Shown here: positions 22,175 to 30,140 of the stretch, piece by piece
Layout of the letters: every line of letters begins with the position of its first letter
Position numbering within the stretch: the stretch's first letter is position 1
Origin: an uncultured Bacteroidales bacterium
GTDB taxonomy: Bacteria; Bacteroidota; Bacteroidia; Bacteroidales; Muribaculaceae
Length of the DNA: 64,000 nucleotides
Direction: 5' to 3'
NCBI GenBank assembly: GCA_902779125.1
Contig: CACZAC010000023.1
Coordinates: forward strand, 1-64,000
Position numbers and translations under genes: made by a program
Notes under the pieces: model-generated
Seen by the model: the letters and a program-made list of their open reading frames with translations, nothing else
Databases searched by the model: none
What the model was told of the DNA's origin: nothing

Positions 22175-24328
22175 TCAGGCGCGGAAGCCGATGATGTTGC
22201 GGGTGGTCGGCACTTCGGTTCCCGCATTGAACTTGCTGCAGGCGTTCTTGATATCGATGGGTTCGATGGTCTGGTAAGCAGCCGTGTCAAACACGCGGAC
22301 CGATGCCATGACCCTGTCGCTCATGGCGGGGATAATGCCGTTGTGTACCAGTTGGTTGACCCATCGTGCGTTGCCAAATTTGCTGTCGCGACGGCTCACC
22401 GCACTAGCGATAGTCTGCTGCAACAGCGACTGTGCATCGGGCGTGAGGATGAACTGTTCCTGAGCCAAGACTCTCGCAGCAATCTGCATCAGTTGGTCAG
22501 CATCATAATCAGCGAAGTGAATCTTGTAGGGGAAACGTCCTTCCAGACCGTCATTCATCGAGAATAGCGCGTCCATCTCCTTCTCATATCCGGCAAAGAT
22601 GATAATCATATCAGGGTTCTTGCTGGACAGGACGCCGAGCAGGCTCTCCACGGCGATGCGCCCATAGTCCCTGTCGTTATCGCGCCTGTAGAGGGTATAG
22701 GCCTCATCGACAAAGAGCACGTTGCCGCGGGCTTCGACCAGGATGCGCTTCATGATTTGCTCGGTCTGCCCGATGAACTCTCCCAACATCTTGGCACGGT
22801 CCACACAGATGACATCCCCTTTGGAGAGCAGTCCCAGCGTGTGGAACATCTTGCCCATCATCCTGGCGACCGTGGTTTTGCCAGTACCGGGATTTCCCGT
22901 GAAGATTGCGTGATAGGGACCATCCTCGTTCACGGGCAGTCCCAACCGACGGCGTTCGGCATTGAAGCGCACACGGTTGGCAATGGTGGTCATGTGCTGC
23001 TTGATGGTGTCGAGGCCGACCATCGTGTCGAGGTCGTCAAACAGGCTGTCGGTGGAGGTCGTCTTTGGCAGCAGCGCCTCGGAGTCGATGTCTTCGGGCG
23101 TCACTTCGACAGTGTGCTTGATGCCGTAACCCGACTGGAGGTCATTCACCGCGTGGCGGCAATAACTGTGCAGCAGCGTGTCATGCACATAGCGGTGCAA
23201 CTCGTTCAGGTCCCATCGGGCGGTAATGCCACGGCAGCCTGCCTCGGCAATGATGCGGCAGACCTTGTCGGTCGCTGCCGGCGAGAGCCGTAATTGCGCG
23301 TTGTCGGCTTCCATGAAGAACTGCTGCATCAGTTCCTCGGCAGTGGGGGGTTCTTCCTCGATACGGTTATACTGCGGGAAATAGCCACGCAACGAGGGAT
23401 ACTGCTCCATCAAGGCATCAATTTCCTGACGCGTGCCATAGAACACGACAAAATAGCGCTTGTCGGGCCAGTAACTGAGCAGTTTGTCCATGAAGATGCG
23501 CCCGTCACTGTCATTGAGTGCCCACAGGTTGTAGAACAACATGCAGAACTCGCCTTCCCGACCGATATCCATCGACCTGACGTAGTCGCAGTGAAGCCTC
23601 TCGCTGAAGTAACAGTTGAGGTTCTCATAGGGGTTTCCGCACGTCCTGTCGAAAAAGGTGGAGCAGTCGCCCTCAATGACATCAACGGCATTGACCATTG
23701 CGCTGATGGCTTCGCGACCCTGATTTGTGGCACCGCCATGGGCGACAACCAGCATATTGCTGTTGAGCGCCATGGCCTTGGCGTTGCCCAGTGAGGTGCG
23801 TTTAGCGTTGAACGCATTTTCCTGGGCTCGCCTGATGGTCCATTCGCGGAATTGCCCCAGGCCGGGTCGCGTCATCAAGCGGCGCAACATGTGGGCATTG
23901 GACTTGTAGAGCTGTCCCGAGAGCATGTCCTCGGTGCTGTAACGCTCACAGTCTCGGCAGCCCGTCACATGAAATGTGCAGCACTGGTCAAGCATGAGGT
24001 CAAAGCGGCAGAGGTCACCCGTCTCGTCGCAGCGAACAATGAGGAAATAGTCACCTGGAGTCCACACCATCGTGGAGTGGAGCGATGCCTTCAACAGCGA
24101 CCCCGTGCGCTTGACCACATTGTTAGCGGGCATGGGCGAGGTGTCACTCTGGTTGCGCGTGCGGGCGTCGGCCATGAGGGTCAACCGCTCATTAAAAATC
24201 ATCAGGAGGTAGTCGTTGGTGACCGATGCTCTGTGGCCCAGACTGATGACGGCCTGTACGTCGCCTAAGTTGTAAACATAGTTTTGATTGCCGCTTACGG
24301 GCTGGAGTGTAATAGATTTGATTTCCAT
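22175..24328 (-). CDS. CbxX/CfxQ-like AAA+ ATPase with a degenerate first AAA domain
   Basis: The 717-residue cytosolic protein's C-terminal third is a CbbX/SpoVK-type AAA+ domain. It has Walker A 'FTGNPGTGKTTVARMMG' (~residue 475), Walker B 'VLFVDEAYTL' (~543), sensor 'IIFAGYEKEMDAL' and 'EGRFPYKIHF'. The middle third repeats this plan without a P-loop: 'NSNMLVVAHGGATNQG', then 'KRYFVVFYGTRQEIDALMEQ' and 'LRGYFPQYNRIEEEPPTAEE' parallel the active domain's sensor and arginine-finger regions. The first ~140 residues are a separate beta-rich domain, possibly an adaptor. The start at 24328 (MEIKSITLQPV) is preferred over 24361. Relatives remodel protein complexes; the client is unknown. Confidence 0.85.
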   Translation of the reverse strand: MEIKSITLQPVSGNQNYVYNLGDVQAVISLGHRASVTNDYLLMIFNERLTLMADARTRNQSDTSPMPANNVVKRTGSLLKASLHSTMVWTPGDYFLIVRCDETGDLCRFDLMLDQCCTFHVTGCRDCERYSTEDMLSGQLYKSNAHMLRRLMTRPGLGQFREWTIRRAQENAFNAKRTSLGNAKAMALNSNMLVVAHGGATNQGREAISAMVNAVDVIEGDCSTFFDRTCGNPYENLNCYFSERLHCDYVRSMDIGREGEFCMLFYNLWALNDSDGRIFMDKLLSYWPDKRYFVVFYGTRQEIDALMEQYPSLRGYFPQYNRIEEEPPTAEELMQQFFMEADNAQLRLSPAATDKVCRIIAEAGCRGITARWDLNELHRYVHDTLLHSYCRHAVNDLQSGYGIKHTVEVTPEDIDSEALLPKTTSTDSLFDDLDTMVGLDTIKQHMTTIANRVRFNAERRRLGLPVNEDGPYHAIFTGNPGTGKTTVARMMGKMFHTLGLLSKGDVICVDRAKMLGEFIGQTEQIMKRILVEARGNVLFVDEAYTLYRRDNDRDYGRIAVESLLGVLSSKNPDMIIIFAGYEKEMDALFSMNDGLEGRFPYKIHFADYDADQLMQIAARVLAQEQFILTPDAQSLLQQTIASAVSRRDSKFGNARWVNQLVHNGIIPAMSDRVMASVRVFDTAAYQTIEPIDIKNACSKFNAGTEVPTTRNIIGFRA

Positions 24329-24533
24329 ATATATTTGTTTAAAAACTGATGGTCCTTTCATGTGTCCTGGGGTTCATGCCGTCCTTAGACGTGAAAAACA
24401 TCGGGCGGTTTAATCAGCACACAAGTTTTTTTCTGAACTTTTTTATACTTACTTTAAAACATGATGATGGGCATGAAATTCCTTTACCAGAAGTGGGCAA
24501 TGAACAGCAAGCCGATGAACACAAAGAATGATA

Positions 24534-24565
24534 TTTGTACAAGTGAGAGTTTTTATGTACTTTTG
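24534..24565 (+). promoter_or_regulatory. Complete promoter for yigZ (TTTG-N20-TActTTTG)
   Basis: TTTG at 24534-24537 and TACTTTTG at 24558-24565 are separated by exactly 20 bases, the Bacteroidetes primary-sigma optimum. It predicts a ~90-base leader that contains the palindrome 24626-24647. Confidence 0.75.
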
Positions 24566-24625
24566 TCGAAAATAGGCTTTACTATTCTAGGCCTTAGACT
24601 TCATTTTAGGGGGTAATTTATAATT

Positions 24626-24647
24626 GAGACGCAAGGTTTTGCGTTTC
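24626..24647. repeat. Palindromic 'GAGACGCAA..TTGCGTTTC' element, copy 2
   Basis: A related copy of the palindrome at 17787-17816, placed in the predicted leader of yigZ, 15 bases before its ATG. Confidence 0.5.
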
Positions 24648-24661
24648 TACACAAAGAGAAC

Positions 24662-25258
24662 ATGAGCGATTTCTACAAGACAGTGAAGGGCGTCTCGCAG
24701 GGCATCTACCGCGAGAAGATGTCGCGTTTCCTGGCGTTTGCCGAGCCTGTGTCTAGCGCCGAGGAGGCTCGTGCCGTCATCAAGCGCTATGCCAACGAGT
24801 ACCATGACGCGCGCCACTGCTGCTGGGCCTACATGATAGGCACCGAGCGCAACGAGTACCTGAGCAGCGATAACGGCGAGCCCAGTGGCACAGCAGGCAA
24901 ACCCATCCTGGGCCAAATCAACTCCTTTGAACTGACCAACATCGTCATCGTCGTCATCCGCTACTTCGGCGGCATCAAGTTGGGCACATCGGGACTGATT
25001 GTCGCCTATCGCGAGGCAGCTAAACTCGCCATCGAGGCGGGCGAAATCCTCGAGTGCCACGAACAGGCACGCCTGTCGTTCACTTTCCCCTACCTGAGCA
25101 TGAACGACGTGATGAAAGTCGTGAAAAAGAGTGATTTGAAGGTCATCGAGCAAGCCTTCGACAACGTGTGTTCCATGACCATCGAGGCCGATGCCGACAA
25201 GGTCCCCGCCCTGCGCGACCAGTTCGCCAACATCGACGGCACCAGCATCATCGACTAA
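24662..25258 (+). CDS. yigZ: YigZ/IMPACT family protein (UPF0029)
   Basis: The 198-residue protein has the IMPACT/YigZ signature: 'DNGEPSGTAGKPIL' followed by 'IVIVVIRYFGGIKLGTSGLIVAYREAA'. A ferredoxin-like C-terminal domain ('ARLSFTFPYLSMNDVMKVVKKS...CSMTIEADADKVPALRDQF') completes the YigZ two-domain layout. Bacterial members are cytosolic and are linked to translation stress or act as a putative proline dipeptidase (literature is not settled). It stands alone between a 20-bp-spaced promoter and a bidirectional terminator. Confidence 0.93.
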   Translation: MSDFYKTVKGVSQGIYREKMSRFLAFAEPVSSAEEARAVIKRYANEYHDARHCCWAYMIGTERNEYLSSDNGEPSGTAGKPILGQINSFELTNIVIVVIRYFGGIKLGTSGLIVAYREAAKLAIEAGEILECHEQARLSFTFPYLSMNDVMKVVKKSDLKVIEQAFDNVCSMTIEADADKVPALRDQFANIDGTSIID

Positions 25259-25404
25259 CCCCTCTCAAACAGCAGGAACAACCGAAACAAAACACAACTC
25301 ATTAATAATCAATAAATTACATAACAACAAAAAAGCCGCAATCATTTCCATACTGCACACAAAGAAATTACAATTCAGATGATAAAGAAATTCAATATAA
25401 TTTT

Positions 25405-25433
25405 AAAGCTTGGCTGATTTACAGCCAAGCTTT
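25405..25433. terminator. Bidirectional terminator between yigZ and the dockerin-like gene
   Basis: A perfect 12-bp stem, AAAGCTTGGCTG / CAGCCAAGCTTT, with a 5-base loop; T-rich on both sides. It serves two convergent genes. Confidence 0.85.
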
Positions 25434-25536
25434 ATTAATTTTGATTGATTTCTCGACCGTTAGGCCGATAATAGTTTTTAGGAACCAAATGATGCCACTC
25501 AGAATTATAATGTGATTTTTGGCTTTGTGTGACAGG

Positions 25537-26421
25537 TTAATCCCCGTTCAACAATTGGTCGATGAGCTCTGTCACGTCGGCAATGGAGATACTGCCGTCA
25601 TCATTCATGTCAGCATTTACAGGGTAGCCTGTAGCGGCGCCCACCAGCATATCGATGAGAGTAGTCACGTCGCTTATGCTGACATTACCGTCACCGTTGA
25701 CATCGCCGAGCATTCTATCATAGGTGTAACCAACCTCGGTGACAGGGAGTTCGACATTGGTGCCGCAACCCAGTGAAGCCGATGCATCGGGGAAGTCACT
25801 ACCACTGGCATAGTCCACAAAACTTGTCCAGTTGTCGGTATAGGTCATCGCCTTGCCACGGATTCCCGAGGTGTAGAAGGGTGCGTAGTCACTGCCCATC
25901 GTGCAGTTATCATCATCTTCAGCGTCTAAAACGATGGTTACAAGCAGACTCTTGCCAAGCGTGAAGGGGAACGGCTCTTCCATTTCCAGAGCAAGAACCT
26001 GGTCTTCGCCATAGTATTCAAGCAGGTCGATGTCATATCGACCTTCAGCGACCAGCTCGCCAAAGTCGAAGAACTGCTTCACACCGTCGACCGTAGCAAA
26101 CTCGGTTTCATCAATTTCCCGAAGATAAACCTTCGCATTGCGGATTATCTCTTCATAGGACTCACAATAGAACTTGAAATTCAGGTACTTGATTTTCAAA
26201 CCCTCTTTGCCTTCCATGCCGGGCAGCAGGTCGGGCGTGTAAATCATCTGGGCACCGGTGTGAGAGAGATAGAAGTTGGTCGGTGCCATGTCAAAGTAAG
26301 AGCCATTGTACAGCTCAGTGGCGTTGTAGTAGTCTCCCACCTCAACCCAACTGAGGAACTGGGCCTGGGCCGACATTGACAGTGCAGCGATGGCTGCGAG
26401 AATCATGTAAAACTTTTTCAT
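25537..26421 (-). CDS. Secreted protein with C-terminal dockerin-like repeats
   Basis: The 294-residue exported protein (MKKFYMILAAIAALSMSAQA) has an N-terminal ~220-residue beta-rich domain ('GLKIKYLNFKFYCESYEEIIRNAKVYL', 'PFPFTLGKSLLVTIVLDA'). Its style is that of Bacteroidales adhesin or receptor-like domains. The C-terminus has two EF-hand-like dockerin motifs, 'GDVNGDGNVSISDVTTLIDM' and 'ADMNDDGSISIADVTELIDQ', ending 4 residues before the stop. The Asp/Asn ladder predicts Ca2+ binding. No cohesin is present in this window, so the module may stabilise or anchor the protein rather than build a cellulosome. Confidence 0.8.
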   Translation of the reverse strand: MKKFYMILAAIAALSMSAQAQFLSWVEVGDYYNATELYNGSYFDMAPTNFYLSHTGAQMIYTPDLLPGMEGKEGLKIKYLNFKFYCESYEEIIRNAKVYLREIDETEFATVDGVKQFFDFGELVAEGRYDIDLLEYYGEDQVLALEMEEPFPFTLGKSLLVTIVLDAEDDDNCTMGSDYAPFYTSGIRGKAMTYTDNWTSFVDYASGSDFPDASASLGCGTNVELPVTEVGYTYDRMLGDVNGDGNVSISDVTTLIDMLVGAATGYPVNADMNDDGSISIADVTELIDQLLNGD

Positions 26422-26494
26422 AAAGCATAAAACAATTAATGGTTAATAATTAAATGAACATATCATGCCCCATAATAATTTGGTTATGGTGCTG

Positions 26495-26502
26495 CAAATT
26501 TA
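26495..26502 (-). promoter_or_regulatory. -7 box (TAAATTTG)
   Basis: An exact TAnnTTTG match 74 bases upstream of the start codon at 26421; the -33 region is poor. Confidence 0.4.
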
Positions 26503-26593
26503 ATCAAAAAATGCCACAAATAAAAAGTAAAAGCGTGTTATCTCGCTACCGCTACAAGTTTGGTCATGTATCAAATCATTCCTCGCGTCACAA

Positions 26594-27340
26594 CTACCGT
26601 TGCTGCCAGTGGAAGCGGGCGCGCACATGGTCGTCACCATCAGCATCGGTGATGCTCATGTGGGAGTCCATGGGATCGGTGTCATCGATAACGAACTGGC
26701 AAGTCTCGCCATAATGGCTCTCTTTGATAAAAGAAATCTCCATGCGGCGGATGAAATAGTTGTCATAGCAGTCCATGTCGAACAGGTTCATCAGGTGGGA
26801 AAGGTAGCGCACAGTATTGACGTGGCGGTTGAGGTCGCAATCCATATAGCCGAAGGTGTAGTCCACGGCATGACCTTCCTCGATGGGACGCAGACGGCTC
26901 ATCGGCTCGATGGGACACGGCAGGTCAGAGACCTTGTCGCTGATATAACCCAACTGGGAAATATCCACGCTGGCGCGGGTGGTCAAGTCGATGACCATCC
27001 AGATGGTGCGTACATAGCCCAGCGGATTGCCCTGGGCATCGTCGATGCGCATATTACGCTGCGAGAAATGGCGGTTGTAGTCCTCAATCCAGGTGGTGAG
27101 GCGGTAGTTGGTGTTCACCTTGGGATAAGCGGTCATCTCGATGGTCACGCGTGAGAGCACCCACACCTGGTTGTCCTGTATCAGGCGGGCATAACCTGCA
27201 CCCCACGAGTTGGCATGGAATGTCGCCACCTCGATGATACGGGTCATCAACAGCGTCAAGGGCATCTCGCCCTGGGGGTTGCACTCGCCAGCGGCGAGAT
27301 AGTAGTCCATATAGAACTGTTTCTTATCGTCAGAGCACAT
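26594..27340 (-). CDS. Acyl-ACP thioesterase
   Basis: The 248-residue cytosolic protein has two hotdog folds, as in plant FatA/FatB and Bacteroides acyl-ACP thioesterases. N-terminal blocks: 'LTLLMTRIIEVATFHANSWG', 'WVLSRVTIEMTAYPKVN', 'WIEDYNRHFSQRNMRI'. The second hotdog begins 'YMDCDLNRHVNTVRYLSHLMN' with the conserved Asn-x-His pair (DLNRHVN). It should release fatty acids from acyl-ACP. It is the last gene of an overlapping cluster with aroC: its first 11 bases lie inside the end of aroC, so translation is probably coupled. Confidence 0.9.
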   Translation of the reverse strand: MCSDDKKQFYMDYYLAAGECNPQGEMPLTLLMTRIIEVATFHANSWGAGYARLIQDNQVWVLSRVTIEMTAYPKVNTNYRLTTWIEDYNRHFSQRNMRIDDAQGNPLGYVRTIWMVIDLTTRASVDISQLGYISDKVSDLPCPIEPMSRLRPIEEGHAVDYTFGYMDCDLNRHVNTVRYLSHLMNLFDMDCYDNYFIRRMEISFIKESHYGETCQFVIDDTDPMDSHMSITDADGDDHVRARFHWQQR

Positions 27341-28343
27341 TGGTTTTCTTGATTAAATGGTTATCTAATATCACGAGTGCCGCCATCGCTTCGACGATGG
27401 GCAGGGCACGCGGCAACACGCAAGCGTCGTGACGGCCACGGGGTTGCAATGTCACGGGATTGCCGTCGCAGTCGATAGCGGGAAGCGGGCGCATGAGCGT
27501 GGGCACGGGTTTGAAGGCGATGCGCATCGCAATGTCCTCGCCGTTGCTGATGCCGCCCTGGATGCCGCCCGAGTGGTTAGTCACAGTGCCGATGGTGCCG
27601 TCCTCGCGAAGCTCTAACTCGTCCATCACCTCGCTACCGCGCCTGGTGGCCATATCAAAGCCGTCACCGTATTCAAAGCCGTGTACCGACGGAATGCTCA
27701 TCATTGCTGCAGCCAACTGGGCATGGAGTTTGCCGAACAGCGGCTCGCCCAGTCCAGCCGGAACACCCCTAACGACGCACTCGATGATGCCGCCCAGGGT
27801 GTCACCGTCCTTGGCGACTTCGGCAATGAGCCGTTCGTGCTCCTCAGCAGCCACGCCAAAGTGAGGCCCTACCTGCACAATCCGAGCCTCGACCGTGATG
27901 CCCAGACGTTCCAGTGCCTGAATGGCGATGCCGCCAGCGATGACACGCGCCACGGTCTCGCGGGCCGATGCACGTCCACCCCCACGGGGGTCACGGATGC
28001 CGTATTTGGCCTGCCAGGTGAAGTCGGCGTGGTTGGGACGGTAGCAACGTGCGATTTCCTCATAGTCGGCACTACGGGCATCGGTGTTGCGCACAATGAA
28101 GCCGATGGGTGTGCCCAGCGTCTTGCCTTGCCAGATGCCTGACAGCACCTCTACCCTATCCTGCTCGGCGCGACTGCTGCTGCCAGCGGTCTGTCCCGTG
28201 CGGCGGCGGTCCACGAAGCGTTGCAGCGCGTCCATATCGATATCCACACCAGCGGGCATGCCGTCGAGCACACCGCCCATGGCGGGTCCGTGCGACTCAC
28301 CGAAGGTGGTCAATGTCAATATCTTGCCTATCGTATTCATCAT
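27330..28343 (-). CDS. aroC: Chorismate synthase
   Basis: The 337-residue protein converts 5-enolpyruvylshikimate-3-phosphate to chorismate, the last shikimate-pathway step, using FMN. Family blocks: 'TFGESHGPAMGGVLDGMPAG', 'RRRTGQTAGSSSRAEQDRVE', 'DPRGGGRASARETVARV' and 'GIQGGISNGEDIAMRIAFKP'. It overlaps ybaK upstream through an ATGA junction (start 28343; a second Met follows at 28340). It overlaps the thioesterase by 11 bases downstream. It is slightly shorter at the C-terminus than typical ~355-residue relatives. Confidence 0.96.
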   Translation of the reverse strand: MMNTIGKILTLTTFGESHGPAMGGVLDGMPAGVDIDMDALQRFVDRRRTGQTAGSSSRAEQDRVEVLSGIWQGKTLGTPIGFIVRNTDARSADYEEIARCYRPNHADFTWQAKYGIRDPRGGGRASARETVARVIAGGIAIQALERLGITVEARIVQVGPHFGVAAEEHERLIAEVAKDGDTLGGIIECVVRGVPAGLGEPLFGKLHAQLAAAMMSIPSVHGFEYGDGFDMATRRGSEVMDELELREDGTIGTVTNHSGGIQGGISNGEDIAMRIAFKPVPTLMRPLPAIDCDGNPVTLQPRGRHDACVLPRALPIVEAMAALVILDNHLIKKTNVL

Positions 28344-28831
28344 TCTGTCTTCTCGGCTATCAGGTCAACAATCTCGGCACCCACAAAGGCGACCAATGCC
28401 TGCGGGTCAATCTTGAACTGGAGGCCACGCACGCCAGCGCTGACGTAGATATAGTCATACAGGATGCAAGTCTCGTCAATATAGGTGGGAAACGGCTTTT
28501 TCATGCCCACAGGCGAGCAGCCACCGCGAATGTAGCCCGTAGTGGGCAGCAATTCCTTCATGGGAATGAGGTCCACCTTCTTGTTGCCCGACACGCGGGC
28601 GGCCTTCTTCAGGTCCACCTCCTCGGCGCCGGGGATGACGCACACCAGATGGCCCGTCTTGTCGCCTTGCAGGATGAGCGTCTTGAACACCTGCTCGATG
28701 TTCTCGCCCAGTTGGTCGGCGATGTGTTGGGCGCCCAGGTCGCTCTCATCGACCTCATAGGGGATGAGTTCATACTCTACTTGAGCAGCATCGAGCAAGC
28801 GCGCCGCATTCGTTTTAGCAATTTTTTTCAT
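28340..28831 (-). CDS. ybaK: Cys-tRNA(Pro)/Cys-tRNA(Cys) deacylase, YbaK type
   Basis: The 163-residue YbaK/EbsC-type trans-editing protein hydrolyses mischarged aminoacyl-tRNA. Signatures: 'AARLLDAAQVEYELIPYEVD', 'VFKTLILQGDKTGHLVCVIPG', 'LDLKKAAR'-like 'VDLKKAARVSGNKKVDLIP' and 'GGCSPVGMKKPFPTYIDETC'. It is the first gene of the ybaK-aroC-thioesterase unit. The promoter box at 28852-28859 gives a ~20-base leader. Substrate preference is from family knowledge. Confidence 0.92.
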   Translation of the reverse strand: MKKIAKTNAARLLDAAQVEYELIPYEVDESDLGAQHIADQLGENIEQVFKTLILQGDKTGHLVCVIPGAEEVDLKKAARVSGNKKVDLIPMKELLPTTGYIRGGCSPVGMKKPFPTYIDETCILYDYIYVSAGVRGLQFKIDPQALVAFVGAEIVDLIAEKTE

Positions 28832-28851
28832 TCATTCTTGTCTTTATTCCG

Positions 28852-28869
28852 CAAAGTTACTTAATTTTG
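28852..28869. promoter_or_regulatory. Back-to-back divergent -7 boxes for ybaK and the thioredoxin-like gene
   Basis: The minus strand has TAACTTTG (28859 to 28852) toward ybaK. The plus strand has TAATTTTG (28862-28869) toward 28917, with CTTG at 28837-28840 as a possible -33 at 21-base spacing. The two boxes are only two bases apart, so the promoters should compete for polymerase (inference). Confidence 0.6.
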
Positions 28870-28916
28870 CACAAAATTTAATTGTTAGAGAACCAAAAAT
28901 TAATTTTTAAGATAAA

Positions 28917-30068
28917 ATGAAAAAACTCTTTTTAGTTGCTGTCATTGCTATCGCAGGATGGCTCAACATCCAGGCTCAGACTTCGCCTGCCCCCGAGAGA
29001 TACAACAATTTACTGGAACAGATGGTACTGCTGGAACAGCCCAAGGCTGAATTCCTCATGAATGCCACGATGGAGACCCTCGCTAAGGACCCCAAGGGCT
29101 ACCGCATGATGATGGAACTGGCTGAGAAGCGCTTCAGCGACCCCGCTGATCCCTTACACAACGAGCAACTGTACATGGTCGTTCTCAAGCACACCACCGA
29201 GAACTTTGTGCTCAGCAACGCCGAGAAGGAGAAACAGCGTCTGCTGTTGATGGGTGCCAAGAAGAACATGATTGGCACCATAGCGGCCGACTTTGATTAT
29301 GTAACCCCCAACGACAAGGCTGTACATCACCTGAAGGACCTCAAGGCCGACTATATCCTCGTGTATTTCAACAATCCCGACTGTGAGTCGTGCGAGACCG
29401 TCAAGGAGCGCCTTGCCAACAATGAGCTTATCAACAACCTCGTCAGCGAGAAGAAACTCATCGTCCTCGGTATCTACCCCTATGACGACCAGAAGTTGTG
29501 GAAAAAGTCAAAATATCCCACAATGATGATTAACGGCTGGAACCAGAGCCGCCAGATTGAATATAACGAGCTCTATGACCTGCCCACCCTGCCCTGCTTC
29601 TACCTGCTGGACAACAACTATACCGTACTCATCAAGAACGAGGGCAGCCTCAACAAGGTGGAAACCAGGCTCAAGGCGCTGATGAGTGCCAATACCGCCG
29701 GTCCCGCACCTGCTCCGCAGCCCAAAGCCAAAGACGACCCTAACTTCGTGCACTGCGACCAGATGCTGAACTATCTGCTCAACAACCAGTACAACGAACT
29801 GTACAACTGCCTTACCGATGACTTGAAGTCCAAGACCAAGCCCGACGACCTGAACGGCGCCCTCACCAAGACAGAGGAGATGTTCGGCAAGTACAAGAGC
29901 AACGAGCCTTGGGAAATCCGCAAGTACCAGGAGTACAAGACCTATTGTTCGATTCTGAATTATGAGAAAGGCAAAGCCGGCCTCATTATCATCTTTGACG
30001 AGAACGGCAAGGTAAGCGCTGTCACTTTTGTTCCTGATCAGGTAATCAAAGACATGCCCGCTTATTAA
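28917..30068 (+). CDS. Secreted thioredoxin-like protein (DUF5106-like N-terminus, DUF3887-like C-terminus)
   Basis: The 383-residue exported protein (MKKLFLVAVIAIAGWLNIQAQ) has a helical N-terminal domain resembling the DUF5106 region of Bacteroidales thioredoxin-like proteins. The thioredoxin-like domain contains 'ILVYFNNPDCESCETVKERL' with a CxxC pair. After a Pro/Ala linker ('PAPAPQPKAK', ~residues 262-271), 'LNNQYNELYNCLTDDLKSK...IIIFDENGKVSAVTFVP' looks like a DUF3887 domain. Likely periplasmic redox function; the DUF3887 fusion is notable. A strong terminator follows. Confidence 0.75.
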   Translation: MKKLFLVAVIAIAGWLNIQAQTSPAPERYNNLLEQMVLLEQPKAEFLMNATMETLAKDPKGYRMMMELAEKRFSDPADPLHNEQLYMVVLKHTTENFVLSNAEKEKQRLLLMGAKKNMIGTIAADFDYVTPNDKAVHHLKDLKADYILVYFNNPDCESCETVKERLANNELINNLVSEKKLIVLGIYPYDDQKLWKKSKYPTMMINGWNQSRQIEYNELYDLPTLPCFYLLDNNYTVLIKNEGSLNKVETRLKALMSANTAGPAPAPQPKAKDDPNFVHCDQMLNYLLNNQYNELYNCLTDDLKSKTKPDDLNGALTKTEEMFGKYKSNEPWEIRKYQEYKTYCSILNYEKGKAGLIIIFDENGKVSAVTFVPDQVIKDMPAY

Positions 30069-30089
30069 TCACCATTCTCCCTATAGAAA

Positions 30090-30131
30090 AACGACCTGCC
30101 CGCCACGATAACCGTGAGCGGGCAGGTCGTT
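30090..30131. terminator. Bidirectional terminator between convergent genes
   Basis: A perfect 14-bp stem, AACGACCTGCCCGC / GCGGGCAGGTCGTT, flanked by A-run and T-run, between stop codons at 30068 and 30141. Confidence 0.92.
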
Positions 30132-30140
30132 TTTTGTTGG

